Positions 1 to 6,984 of a stretch of 62,461 nucleotides of DNA are shown here, in pieces. Source of the stretch: a virus. The notes below the pieces were generated by a model. It saw only the letters and a list, made by a program, of their open reading frames with translations, did not search any database and was not told where the DNA came from. A program made the position numbers and the translations under genes. The stretch is taken from IMG/VR virus record IMGVR_UViG_3300027719_000005, positions 1 to 62,461 of that record. One strand, written 5' to 3'. Position 1 is the stretch's first letter. Each line of letters opens with the position of its first letter.

Positions 1-110
1 GGTATGAGGTGTTAATGGGTACCATCTCGATTAGGTTTATTGATTATGTACACCAGTTACAGAATATCTTTTATGAGTTAACTGGAGAAACCTTAAACAT
101 TAAACTTTAG
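1..110 (+). CDS. 3' end of the ELRIGN-family gene split by the contig cut
   Basis: This is the C-terminal part of the 116-residue protein encoded in full at 62094-62444; the stop codon TAG at 108-110 equals the one at 62442-62444. It has no start here because the contig is cut inside the gene. It is not a separate gene. Confidence 0.9.
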   Translation, partial: YEVLMGTISIRFIDYVHQLQNIFYELTGETLNIKL

Positions 111-127
111 GACCATGAAAAACCTAC
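1..127. repeat. Terminal direct repeat (circular assembly overlap)
   Basis: These 127 bases are identical to the last 127 bases of the window (62335-62461). The repeat cuts through one gene, which reads continuously if the ends are joined. That fits a circular contig closed by an assembler with a 127-base k-mer rather than a biological terminal repeat. The true unit is then 62,334 bp, and the molecule is circular or circularly permuted. Confidence 0.9.
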
Positions 128-501
128 CCATTAGTAAGTTTGAAAAAGCCAATAGAGTATATCAACAAATACTGGTTATTGACGAAGAAATACTTCACAT
201 CGAGAAAATAGCCAACGATGTATTAACCGAGAAGTGTTCCATTCGGTTTAGTATAATCATCAACAAAGAGTCAAATAAAAAAGAAGAGACTCCAGATATA
301 AATACTTATGACCCTCGTGAATATTTATTAAAAAGTTTTGGAATTTTCCCGATTAAATCTCCTGTAGATAACACAATAAAAACATCGGACACATTAACCG
401 ATGTGGAGTGTTTGAATGTACTTGGGAGTATTCTTGGGGTTAAGTACGAGAAAAGAAAAAGCCTATTAGCCCAAATGAATAAACTGGGAGTAGAAATATA
501 G
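115..501 (+). CDS. Hypothetical protein, 128 aa
   Basis: I do not recognise the family. The 128-residue product is charged and soluble-looking. An N-terminal helical part (residues 1-45) is followed by a mixed segment with the tripeptide DPR near residue 66 and a Lys-rich C-terminal helix. It starts four bases after the preceding stop and is followed after nine bases by the next gene, so it belongs to the plus-strand early/accessory operon running across the contig junction. Its first bases also appear at 62449-62461. Confidence 0.7.
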   Translation: MKNLPISKFEKANRVYQQILVIDEEILHIEKIANDVLTEKCSIRFSIIINKESNKKEETPDINTYDPREYLLKSFGIFPIKSPVDNTIKTSDTLTDVECLNVLGSILGVKYEKRKSLLAQMNKLGVEI

Positions 502-510
502 GAGGTAAAT

Positions 511-999
511 ATGAAAACATATGTACTAACAGTTTCAAGGGTATTCCCTTCGACTCATAAAAGGAAAGGAGAGGAAACTGGATTTGTTGAAAAAATCATA
601 TACGTCCAAAATGGGATGGATTTATGTTACCAAAAAATACACACCATCCGTTCAAACTACCCACTATGGGAGAAGCGAATAAAAGAGGTGCAGGAAGGTA
701 AGGCTTTACTATCGCTTAGGTACTGGAGCGGGAAACCATACAACTCGAAGCAAGTTGAGTTTGCAAGGCTTGATAATGATTCTGGGATTGGATGCGTTGA
801 GATAAAATTTGCTTTTAAAGACATTATGTGCCCTTGGTTGTGTAGTGAAAAAATTAGAAATGGAGAACCTTGGGATTTTAAAACAGAAACTATTGCTAAA
901 AACGACGGCCTTTCAGAAGAGGATTTCAAAGAGTGGTTTAAAAAGTACGACCTATCAAAGCCAATGGCAATAATTCATTTTACAAAATTCCGGTACTAA
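511..999 (+). CDS. ASCH/PUA-like protein, 162 aa
   Basis: The conserved-looking core reads KIHTIR at about residues 42-47, then an NYPLW segment, and then LSLRYWSGKPY around residue 68. This pattern (an IHTIR element followed by a beta strand and 'W.GKPY.S') is typical of small ASCH/PUA-fold proteins in Bacteroidetes mobile DNA, which are thought to bind RNA or modified nucleotides. The ASCH assignment rests on remembered motif resemblance. The start ATG has an AGGAGG-like stretch upstream (TAGGAGGTAAAT), one of the few Shine-Dalgarno-like sites here. It lies in the same operon as its neighbours. Confidence 0.6.
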   Translation: MKTYVLTVSRVFPSTHKRKGEETGFVEKIIYVQNGMDLCYQKIHTIRSNYPLWEKRIKEVQEGKALLSLRYWSGKPYNSKQVEFARLDNDSGIGCVEIKFAFKDIMCPWLCSEKIRNGEPWDFKTETIAKNDGLSEEDFKEWFKKYDLSKPMAIIHFTKFRY

Positions 1000-1008
1000 T
1001 CATACACA

Positions 1009-1215
1009 ATGGATAAGCAGTTAACCATATTCGATCAACTAATAGGACATAAAGCCAAAATGGTTAATAGGGATGGAGTAATAGTTATGGTTAACGAAAA
1101 TGGAGATTGCTACCTGCATCATTGTTTTGAAAAAAATACACCAGGTCCATTCATTAAAAAGGAATACGCTTACTCAGTATGCTATCCGATCAATGAAGTA
1201 CATTTTATTGACTGA
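1009..1215 (+). CDS. Hypothetical protein, 68 aa
   Basis: A short protein of unrecognised family beginning MDKQLTIFDQL, a start resembling small phage proteins that carry a sliding-clamp-like N-terminal 'QLTIFDQ' element. The rest looks like a small beta barrel (VIVMVNENGDCYLHH). It lies nine bases after the previous stop and two before the next start, which argues for a translated operon member. Confidence 0.6.
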   Translation: MDKQLTIFDQLIGHKAKMVNRDGVIVMVNENGDCYLHHCFEKNTPGPFIKKEYAYSVCYPINEVHFID

Positions 1216-1217
1216 TT

Positions 1218-1421
1218 ATGTCAACACAAGGGAAATTATTTGAATGTCCGGTAGAAACTAAAAAAGAAACTGGAAAAACCTGTAGAAGTTGTCAATTCAG
1301 GTATAAGCATCAGTACGGCAAAATGTTCTACTGTCGCAAGCAGAAACAAAAAGGAACCGCCTACGGTGACAAGAAAATTAAAGCAGGGGATATAGCCTGT
1401 AGTATGTATAACAAATTATAA
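1218..1421 (+). CDS. Small Cys-rich putative zinc protein, 67 aa
   Basis: Four cysteines are arranged CRSC (residues 22-25), YC (residue 39) and AC (residue 61), with a basic middle part and an SMYNKL ending. This layout is seen in small zinc-binding proteins of Bacteroides phages and conjugative elements. Two Cys pairs could hold one zinc ion. Function is unknown. It sits directly upstream of the cytosine methyltransferase (four bases apart), so the two are probably co-translated and may be linked functionally. Confidence 0.65.
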   Translation: MSTQGKLFECPVETKKETGKTCRSCQFRYKHQYGKMFYCRKQKQKGTAYGDKKIKAGDIACSMYNKL

Positions 1422-1425
1422 AATA

Positions 1426-2886
1426 ATGAACCTACTTTATGTTGATCTTTTTGCTGGGGCTGGAGGTGTAACTACCGGAATAGAGGATGCTATTGTAAAT
1501 GGTGAAAAAATTGCCAAAGTTATAGCGGCAGTGAATCACGATCCTTTAGCTATAGCTAGTCATGCCGCAAATCATCCAGAAACACACCATTTTATAGAGG
1601 ATATTAAAACACTTGACGTTTCTATACTCGCTTCCATTGTAAGAGAGTACCGCACAAAATATCCAGAAGCATTGCTAGTTCTTTGGGCGAGTTTAGAGTG
1701 TACTAATTTTAGCAGAGCCAAGGGAGGCATGCCGAGGGATGCAGACAGCAGAACATTGGCAAATCATTTATTTAGATACATAGAAGGACTTAATCCTGAT
1801 TACATACAAATTGAGAATGTGGAGGAGTTTATGAGCTGGGGTCCGTTGGATGATAATGGCCGACCAATATCGAGATTTGAGGGAAGGGATTATCTGAAAT
1901 GGGTTAATTTAGTTAAGAGTTATGGGTATGATTTCGACTGGAGATTATTAAATTCAGCCAATTACGGGGCATATACTTCAAGGGTTAGGTATTTCGGCCA
2001 ATTTGCAAAGCATGGACTCCCTATTTCATGGCCTGATCCAACCCATTCAAAGAAACCTCAAGGGGGATTATTTGGTCAACTAAAGCCTTGGAAGCCTGTA
2101 AAGGATGTATTGGATTTTTCCGACGAAGGGGAGACTATTTTTAATAGGAAAAAGACACTTTCCGACAAAACACTTGCTCGAATTTATGCTGGACTTGTTA
2201 AATATGTAGCTGGAGGGCGTAAATGTTTTCTTTCTCAGTACTATGGGAATGGAGGGGTTTGTTCAATTGAGGCTCCTGCTACCACTCTAACCACAAAGGA
2301 CAGACTGGCCTTGATATGGATTGACAAGCAGTTTAGTGGAGAGCATAATCACCAAAGCGTAGATGTTCCATTAGGTTCTATTACTACAGTACCAAAGGCT
2401 AATATGATAAAGGCATTCATTGTTGATACCCAATTTAACAATGTTGGTCAGAGTGTTGAAAACCCCATAGGGGTAATTACAGCCAATCGCAAATGGCACT
2501 ATCTGGTTAATCCATCGTGGGGTGGAAATCTGGGAGATATTAATAACCCATGCTGTGTAATAGTGGCTAGACAGGATAAAGCACCGCTTTACATGGTTGC
2601 CGTAGAGCAGGGCAAAATTGCCATACCTGTGTATGAAAATGACAGTGAGATAATGATCAAGATAAAGGAGTTCATGGTCATTTATGGCATTGTTGATATT
2701 AAGATGAGAATGCTTCGCGTGAAAGAGTTGAAGTTAATTACAGGATTCAGCGACAGCTATGTGCTTATGGGGAATCAGTCTGATCAAAAGAAATTCATCG
2801 GAAACGCAGTTCCTCCAAAATTGCCTAGAGCAATTGCAGAATCATTAGTGAATAAATTGTTGAATGTTAAATTAAATGTAGCGTAA
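1426..2886 (+). CDS. DNA (cytosine-5) methyltransferase, orphan
   Basis: This 486-residue enzyme is expected to transfer a methyl group from SAM to cytosine C5. Visible motifs: I FAGAGG (residues 9-14, SAM loop); IV LECTNFS with the probable catalytic Cys92; VI IENV (130-132 region); VIII YTSRVRYFG near residue 186; and X IGNAVPP near residue 462. The long stretch between VIII and IX is the likely target-recognition domain. Motif IV has Glu-Cys in place of the usual Pro-Cys, a variant known in some phage enzymes. No restriction endonuclease lies next to it, so protection of phage DNA against host restriction, or regulation, is more likely than a complete R-M system. A 57-base gap separates it from the next gene. 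Confidence 0.93.
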   Translation: MNLLYVDLFAGAGGVTTGIEDAIVNGEKIAKVIAAVNHDPLAIASHAANHPETHHFIEDIKTLDVSILASIVREYRTKYPEALLVLWASLECTNFSRAKGGMPRDADSRTLANHLFRYIEGLNPDYIQIENVEEFMSWGPLDDNGRPISRFEGRDYLKWVNLVKSYGYDFDWRLLNSANYGAYTSRVRYFGQFAKHGLPISWPDPTHSKKPQGGLFGQLKPWKPVKDVLDFSDEGETIFNRKKTLSDKTLARIYAGLVKYVAGGRKCFLSQYYGNGGVCSIEAPATTLTTKDRLALIWIDKQFSGEHNHQSVDVPLGSITTVPKANMIKAFIVDTQFNNVGQSVENPIGVITANRKWHYLVNPSWGGNLGDINNPCCVIVARQDKAPLYMVAVEQGKIAIPVYENDSEIMIKIKEFMVIYGIVDIKMRMLRVKELKLITGFSDSYVLMGNQSDQKKFIGNAVPPKLPRAIAESLVNKLLNVKLNVA

Positions 2887-2943
2887 GAAACCTAATTCCA
2901 AATTTATTAATAATACAATAAAACACCTTTTAAAAACAAAATT

Positions 2944-3372
2944 ATGCAAAGAGAACTAGCAAAAGACATCCCTCAGGGGAATCAAAGAGTCGCTTTCCTA
3001 ACGGATAACTGCGATAAGGTAGAGGAAAAAGGCTACATGAAACGCTTCACCCAGGAGCAGCTAAGCCAAATGAAAGAGGAACTTTCCGAAACCGCCATCA
3101 ATATTAACGATATTGAGGAGGAAAAGAAAATTGTTCTGGAACAATTCAAGGAAAGACTAAAGCCTTTAACTGAGGAAAAATTCAGACTTCTTAGAGGTCT
3201 AAAGAATAAAGCAGAACACGTTACCGAAAGATGCTTCAAGTTTATCGACTTGGATAACCGAGAGGTAGGATACTTTAATGAGGATGGGGAACTGATCGAA
3301 AGCAGACCAGCCTATGCAGACGAGTTGCAAGGAAACCTATTTAGGATGAAAGCAACCGGAACAGATAACTAA
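2944..3372 (+). CDS. Coiled-coil hypothetical protein, 142 aa
   Basis: Residues about 30-95 form a strongly charged, Glu/Lys-rich helical region likely to be a coiled coil. A compact C-terminal part follows with the pattern FKFIDLDNREVGYFNEDGEL and then SRPAYADE. This resembles a family common in Bacteroides phages and mobile elements that pairs a helical N-terminus with a 'GYYN.EGELV.SR' tail. No enzymatic motif is visible. It starts after a 57-base A/T-rich gap, leaving room for a promoter. Confidence 0.65.
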   Translation: MQRELAKDIPQGNQRVAFLTDNCDKVEEKGYMKRFTQEQLSQMKEELSETAININDIEEEKKIVLEQFKERLKPLTEEKFRLLRGLKNKAEHVTERCFKFIDLDNREVGYFNEDGELIESRPAYADELQGNLFRMKATGTDN

Positions 3373-3393
3373 TAACCTATAACAATAAAATCT

Positions 3394-4137
3394 ATGAAAA
3401 CAGAAAACGTTCAATTTAATTTTTCAGCGGGTATGAATAAGGCCGAGGTAATTATCCGCGAGGTAAGCACCGTTAATGAACTTCCGGTTAAGGCTCCGAT
3501 AAAAACCAACATATTTGGAACAATTGGAGCTCCTTACGCTTTTCTCTCGAAGCGGAAAGATGTTAAAGAGCAAATTGATCAAAATAGGTGCCATATCCTT
3601 GTTGACCGTAATCAAATTAGTATTATACTAATTATCAATGAGGATGAAGAGTACCATAGGGGAACAGTAATCGGAAGTCTTGCGTTTAACCCAAAATTTG
3701 AGGAGTTCAGAATTAATAATGATAAGGTTTGGACTCCTACGCAGCTCGGCATGTTCTTTAAGATGAACAGGGCTTTCTTCCCAGAAAGGGATGTTAATAT
3801 GAAGCTGGTTTCTGACCTTATGAACTTCACAGCCAATGTTAACAACAACATTGAAAGATCGGCAAATGAAAAAGGTGATCGGGTGGATAAGTTTGAGCAA
3901 GTGGTTAACTCCAATCTACCGAAGTCTTTCAACCTTGTAATCCCAATATTCAAGGGTATGCCAGCAGAGAATATTGAGGTTGAGACTTTCGCTCAGGTTA
4001 ACGGCAGGGAAGTTTCATTTGCCCTTATTTCTCCAGGCGCAATGTCAACACAGGAGGAAATACGCAACAGGATTATTGATGAGCAACTTAAATTAATTGC
4101 TGAAATCTGTCCTGAGATAGCAATTATTGAGCAGTAG
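3394..4137 (+). CDS. DUF2303-like protein (YfdQ family), 247 aa
   Basis: Residues about 110-225 follow the layout of DUF2303/YfdQ proteins: an aromatic 'FFKMNRAFFPE' stretch, a helical segment, then LPKSFNLVIPIFKGMPAENIEV and a beta-rich end before a helix EEIRNRIIDEQ. The family is common in phages, usually among early genes near recombination or single-strand annealing genes; its biochemical role is not known. It is preceded by the coiled-coil gene and followed by a perfect 14-bp inverted repeat. The assignment rests on motif resemblance. Confidence 0.6.
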   Translation: MKTENVQFNFSAGMNKAEVIIREVSTVNELPVKAPIKTNIFGTIGAPYAFLSKRKDVKEQIDQNRCHILVDRNQISIILIINEDEEYHRGTVIGSLAFNPKFEEFRINNDKVWTPTQLGMFFKMNRAFFPERDVNMKLVSDLMNFTANVNNNIERSANEKGDRVDKFEQVVNSNLPKSFNLVIPIFKGMPAENIEVETFAQVNGREVSFALISPGAMSTQEEIRNRIIDEQLKLIAEICPEIAIIEQ

Positions 4138-4147
4138 TAACACTTGT

Positions 4148-4199
4148 GGTGTGTATTGCATAAACATCAGAACGTGGGAGGGGAAATGCAATACACACC
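4148..4199 (+). terminator. Perfect 14-bp stem hairpin, possible terminator or regulatory RNA
   Basis: The arms GGTGTGTATTGCAT (4148-4161) and ATGCAATACACACC (4186-4199) are exact inverted complements around a 24-base purine-rich loop. A short T-containing stretch (TTTATGTTTAA) follows. The stem is only half G+C, the loop is long and the U-tract is interrupted, so it is a weak intrinsic terminator at best. A translation-linked switch for the next gene (start at 4222) or an RNA-processing site fits equally well. Confidence 0.55.
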
Positions 4200-4221
4200 T
4201 TTATGTTTAATATTAAGAACC

Positions 4222-4425
4222 ATGAAAATATTCGTAGAATCAAACGGCAATGTTCACTTTTCTGGAGACGAAGAGGGCAAATTAGAATTATTTACACAGA
4301 GAGATGTGATCATAAACACAATTGATGGATCGCTTGCCTTAAAGGAGGGTGGTGGAGTTTTTGACGATATAGAAGCCTATTCTATTAAGGTTGATGAGTA
4401 TCTGAAAAGTTTAAATGGTAATTAA
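4222..4425 (+). CDS. Hypothetical protein, 67 aa
   Basis: I place the start at 4222 (MKIFVESNG), because the in-frame extension back to 4144 would run through the 14-bp hairpin and has an unlikely composition. The product is small and acidic, mostly beta-like in its first half (ESNGNVHFSGDEEGKLELF) with a helical C-terminus. The family is not recognised. The leader AAGAACC before the ATG resembles other starts in this operon. Confidence 0.55.
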   Translation: MKIFVESNGNVHFSGDEEGKLELFTQRDVIINTIDGSLALKEGGGVFDDIEAYSIKVDEYLKSLNGN

Positions 4426-4436
4426 TAACTAAAATC

Positions 4437-4640
4437 ATGGCAGAAAGATTAAAATTATTTGTATGGGAAGATGCTTTATCAGATTATACTGATGGGATTA
4501 TGTTCGCATTTGCTCCAGATGTTGAAACTGCAAGAGAATTAATTATAGAGAAAGGAGTTGATTCAGAAGAGCCAGATTTATTATCAGAACCAAGAATTAT
4601 AGAACAGCAAGAAGGATTTGTAATATATGGAGGTGGTTAA
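4437..4640 (+). CDS. Hypothetical acidic protein, 67 aa
   Basis: A small, strongly acidic protein: KLFVWEDALSDYTDGIMFAFAPDVE, a helix DVETARELIIE, and a beta-like end EGFVIYGGG. Proteins with this 'W.d.l.dyt.G...a.A...e.AR..i' layout are frequent, uncharacterised members of Bacteroidetes phages. No catalytic residues are evident. It follows its neighbour after 11 bases. Confidence 0.65.
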   Translation: MAERLKLFVWEDALSDYTDGIMFAFAPDVETARELIIEKGVDSEEPDLLSEPRIIEQQEGFVIYGGG

Positions 4641-4669
4641 TTACAAACTTTATTTCTTATTAAAATCAA

Positions 4670-4876
4670 ATGAAAATTGAAGATATAGAACTAGGCAGAG
4701 AGTATTTAAGAATACATACATATCCTGGTCAATCATCACAGCACTTTAAAGCGATAAAAAAAGAGAAAGATCGCGTCCTATTTATTCAAACATTCCCAAA
4801 GGAATTTCATAAAGGATTTGGACAAACCTATACACTGAATAGAATTGAATGTGAAAGATATATTCATCCACTTTAA
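4670..4876 (+). CDS. Hypothetical protein, 68 aa
   Basis: No family is recognised. The product is basic and looks like a small beta barrel (IELGREYLRIHTYPGQSS then HFKAIKKEKDRVLFIQTF). Base composition here is more AT-rich than the upstream methyltransferase, and the gene lies between widely spaced small genes. Confidence 0.55.
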   Translation: MKIEDIELGREYLRIHTYPGQSSQHFKAIKKEKDRVLFIQTFPKEFHKGFGQTYTLNRIECERYIHPL

Positions 4877-4899
4877 TTAATTTTTTACGACAACATTAT

Positions 4900-5319
4900 A
4901 TGAATACAATTAATCGAATATACAGAGTGCCTTACATGAAAGATAAATTTTCGTATGTAGGACTTTTAAGGAACGAAAAACGATTTAACATAAACGACAA
5001 AGTATTTTTCTCAATAAATGGAAGTGAAATTGCTTTTGGTCGCATTGTCGGAGTCGAATTGCCTCCAGTTGACAATCCTGAATACCTGTACAAAATTGAA
5101 TTGCCAGAAGAACTTATAAAGCAAAGAATGGAACATAAAGAGTTTTATGAGGGTAAAGAAATTGATAAAGTAATATTGAATTGTGAATCAATTTTTTCAA
5201 CAGTTCAAGAGGCTAAAGAATCAGCTCTAGCAAACCTCGAAAGAATGGCAAGAATACAGCAAAGAGAAATTGAAAAATACTTTGGTCAATTTTCAGAGTT
5301 GTCTCAAGATAATCGCTAA
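4900..5319 (+). CDS. Hypothetical protein, 139 aa
   Basis: The N-terminal half (residues 25-95) looks like a small beta barrel with FNINDKVFFSINGSEIAFGRIVGVEL, similar in outline to SH3-like or KOW-like folds. The C-terminal 40 residues form a charged helix (EAKESALANLERMARIQQREIEKYF). Function is unknown. It is the last gene before the cassette-like array. Confidence 0.6.
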   Translation: MNTINRIYRVPYMKDKFSYVGLLRNEKRFNINDKVFFSINGSEIAFGRIVGVELPPVDNPEYLYKIELPEELIKQRMEHKEFYEGKEIDKVILNCESIFSTVQEAKESALANLERMARIQQREIEKYFGQFSELSQDNR

Positions 5320-5375
5320 TAATAAATTATAGACTCAGGAAGGGCTTTGCGGGAAGGAATAACAAACAGAAACCA

Positions 5376-5462
5376 ATGAAAAAACAAATACTAATAGCAG
5401 GAAGTTGCTGTAAAATTTGCAAACATATGGGTTTGCGCAGGGATGCGTCAAGTGAAGTTTAA
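5376..5462 (+). CDS. Possible micro-ORF, 28 aa
   Basis: ATG at 5376 opens a 28-codon frame starting MKKQILIAGS and containing CCKICK, ending at TAA 5460-5462. The second half lies inside the 39-base spacer repeat, so it may be a remnant of a cassette gene truncated by the repeat rather than a functional gene. No family is recognised. Confidence 0.25.
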   Translation: MKKQILIAGSCCKICKHMGLRRDASSEV

Positions 5463-5469
5463 TTTAAAA
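5431..5469 (+). repeat. Spacer repeat A, copy 1
   Basis: This 39-base segment (beginning GTTTGCGCAGGGATGC) recurs at 6936-6974 with only two C/T differences. Both copies end 10-11 bases before the ATG of a small gene (5480 and 6985), so the repeat may carry the gene's 5' control region or a recombination site. Confidence 0.85.
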
Positions 5470-5479
5470 TTTTGGATAT

Positions 5480-5632
5480 ATGAAAGCAGGAGATACTATT
5501 ATTTTAGATGACGTTGCAGTAGTTACGGTTGTTTGGTGCAATGAAACACTGATGCAAGTAGAGTATAAAGATTTAACTAGGAGATTGCTTACAATAGCAA
5601 TGTATGACATAAAAATTTTAAAGTCAACGTAA
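5480..5632 (+). CDS. Small hypothetical cassette protein, 50 aa
   Basis: A 50-codon frame (MKAGDTIILDDVAVVTVVW, ending KILKST). Its sequence suggests a tiny beta barrel. Both its 5' leader (39-base repeat) and its 3' end, including the last codons LKST and the stop, are shared with the unrelated gene at 6985-7173. Different bodies therefore sit between the same flanks, which supports a real cassette unit. Confidence 0.55.
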   Translation: MKAGDTIILDDVAVVTVVWCNETLMQVEYKDLTRRLLTIAMYDIKILKST

Positions 5633-5649
5633 CGCAATTTGCCTATAAC
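5616..5649 (+). repeat. Spacer repeat B, copy 1
   Basis: This 34-base segment covers the final codons of the 50-aa gene and runs to GCCTATAAC. It recurs at 7157-7190 with one C/T difference. Its last 14 bases, AATTTGCCTATAAC, occur in inverted orientation at 6897-6910. In both copies it closes a cassette-like gene. Confidence 0.85.
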
Positions 5650-5715
5650 GTTGGTGGTTGGCGTTCGTTGCCGACCTTAATTTAATAGATAAATTAACTT
5701 AAAAGCAGAAATATT

Positions 5716-6009
5716 ATGAATACCGAAAAAGTATCAAAAAAGCAAAAAGGCAATGACGTTAACCACGTGTTACCTGCTGTTTTTGATTCTGTTGAACATG
5801 CCGTAAAAACGCTAAAATTAGACAGAAGGCATAAATGGGAGGAATGGAATGGTGAACTATCTTACCCTTACAAATATTCACACACTTGCACTGGTTGCGA
5901 TGGCGGTGGATGTAATGAGTGTGGGTATCACGGTAATTCAATAACTTATGTACCTGTACCAGCCTTTATGCCTGACGGCTCAATTGTCAAAGTGCGTTCT
6001 TTAAAATAG
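5716..6009 (+). CDS. Small putative zinc-finger protein, 97 aa
   Basis: The centre carries CTGCDGGGCNECGYHG (about residues 60-75), a DnaJ-type Cys/Gly zinc-finger-like arrangement. The N-terminus (SKKQKGNDVNHVLPA) is nearly shared with the next gene, although the rest of the two proteins differs. The gene is bracketed by a 10-bp inverted repeat: GTTACCTGCT at 5769-5778 inside the 5' end and AGCAGGTAAC at 6008-6017 overlapping the stop. Function is unknown. Confidence 0.6.
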   Translation: MNTEKVSKKQKGNDVNHVLPAVFDSVEHAVKTLKLDRRHKWEEWNGELSYPYKYSHTCTGCDGGGCNECGYHGNSITYVPVPAFMPDGSIVKVRSLK

Positions 6010-6076
6010 CAGGTAACGGTTGCGTATTGGCTTTGCTGCCAACGGGATTATAATTAATAACCAAACACTTTAAATT

Positions 6077-6403
6077 ATGAAGAAAGCATCTAAAAAGAAT
6101 GAGGGCAATAAAGTTAATACGCTGTTACCTGCTGATGCAGTTAAATTAAAGTTAACCCCTAAGCAGAATGCAGTAATTTTTTGCCTTCAAAATGGATGGG
6201 AATTAATTACTGACATGGAAATGTGCGGGGCAATAGTTGCCAATAACACAATGGAATACAGAATAAATAACGGATTATTCTTTAGATTAATAAACATGGA
6301 TTTGATATATCAGGGAGGTAGTGAAACTAGGCACTCTTTTACTTTAACGCCACTAGGCAAAAAATGTATAACGAAGCAAGTTTCATTCAACATAACAAAG
6401 TAG
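6077..6403 (+). CDS. Putative winged-helix protein, 108 aa
   Basis: The N-terminal leader (SKKNEGNKVNTLLPAD) matches that of the preceding gene. The remaining residues (LTPKQNAVIFCLQNG, RLINMDLIYQGG, HSFTLTPLGKK) look like a winged-helix DNA-binding domain, with a helix pair and a beta wing ending in the 'TplG' turn typical of such domains. A 9-bp inverted repeat, GTTACCTGC (6124-6132) and GCAGGTAAC (6409-6417), brackets it. It may be a regulator, but the target is unknown. Confidence 0.6.
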   Translation: MKKASKKNEGNKVNTLLPADAVKLKLTPKQNAVIFCLQNGWELITDMEMCGAIVANNTMEYRINNGLFFRLINMDLIYQGGSETRHSFTLTPLGKKCITKQVSFNITK

Positions 6404-6462
6404 CATTTGCAGGTAACGTAGAATGCAAGTGAAGTTTTTTAACCGACTTAAATACTAAAATT

Positions 6463-6744
6463 ATGAACTTTAGAAAAGAATTAGCCAGAGAATTAAACCT
6501 CGGAGCAATTGCGGAAGAAACAATGCTCCAAGATTATATAATAGCCTGTGAAGCGATTGCGGTTAAATACCACAAAGAACAGGTTAAAAAATTGCATTTG
6601 CATAGTGTTAGCAAGTGCGTGGATGTCGAGCGAGGGCATTCGGTTTGCTGTACTAAGTGTGGTAAATCGTTAAAACCAATATATATGTGTACTGCCTGTG
6701 TAGATACGGAAATGCAAAATAAGTTAAAGCAAACTGATTGCTAA
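6463..6744 (+). CDS. Small putative zinc-ribbon protein, 93 aa
   Basis: An N-terminal helix pair (ELARELNLGAIAEETM, DYIIACEAIA) is followed by Cys pairs CCTKC (about residues 63-67) and CTAC (about 77-80) that could bind one zinc ion. The stop codon lies inside the TAACG box that opens the large palindromic element at 6742, as expected if gene and spacer move as a unit. Function is unknown. Confidence 0.6.
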   Translation: MNFRKELARELNLGAIAEETMLQDYIIACEAIAVKYHKEQVKKLHLHSVSKCVDVERGHSVCCTKCGKSLKPIYMCTACVDTEMQNKLKQTDC

Positions 6745-6900
6745 CGCTCGTGGTTGATGCCGTTTGTGCGGCGTACTTCCGCACAAAAGCAAGGCATCTA
6801 AACGCCAGCGAGAGCCGCACGAATGGCATTAACCTTTTGTTATTGGTTGATTGAGTTACGAGTGAAGAGTAATAACATTGGCGTTTATCCACGAGCGTTA
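6742..6900 (+). repeat. Multi-armed palindromic element (three-way-junction-like)
   Basis: The outer arms TAACGCTCGTGG (6742-6753) and CCACGAGCGTTA (6889-6900) pair perfectly. Inside sit two further stems placed end to end. One is a hairpin 6756-6798 (GATGCC/GGCATC and TTTGTGCGG/CCGCACAAA). The other is a 9-bp pair TAAACGCCA (6799-6807) with TGGCGTTTA (6879-6887), which itself encloses TTAACC/GGTTGA. Folded as single-stranded DNA or RNA it would form a branched structure. It begins at a stop codon, as integron attC sites often do, but its branching is not typical of attC. A MITE-like insertion is an alternative. Confidence 0.75.
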
Positions 6901-6935
6901 TAGGCAAATTAGCAGACCGAGAGCAAACGTACTTT

Positions 6936-6974
6936 GTTTGCGTAGGGATGCGTTAAGTGAAGTTTAATTTAAAA
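6936..6974 (+). repeat. Spacer repeat A, copy 2
   Basis: The second copy of the 39-base repeat first seen at 5431-5469 (37 of 39 bases equal). It ends 10 bases before the ATG at 6985 and carries the AAGTGAAGTTT box. Confidence 0.85.
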
Positions 6975-6984
6975 CATTTATAGT

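Noticed and set aside
4144-4221. Longer start for the 67-aa gene downstream of the hairpin
   Set aside because: The extension is encoded by the 14-bp inverted repeat and has unlikely composition.
6653-6907. Minus-strand 84-codon frame over the palindromic element
   Set aside because: It runs through the palindrome arms and the end of a plus-strand gene; the composition is not protein-like and the inverted repeats explain the open frame.
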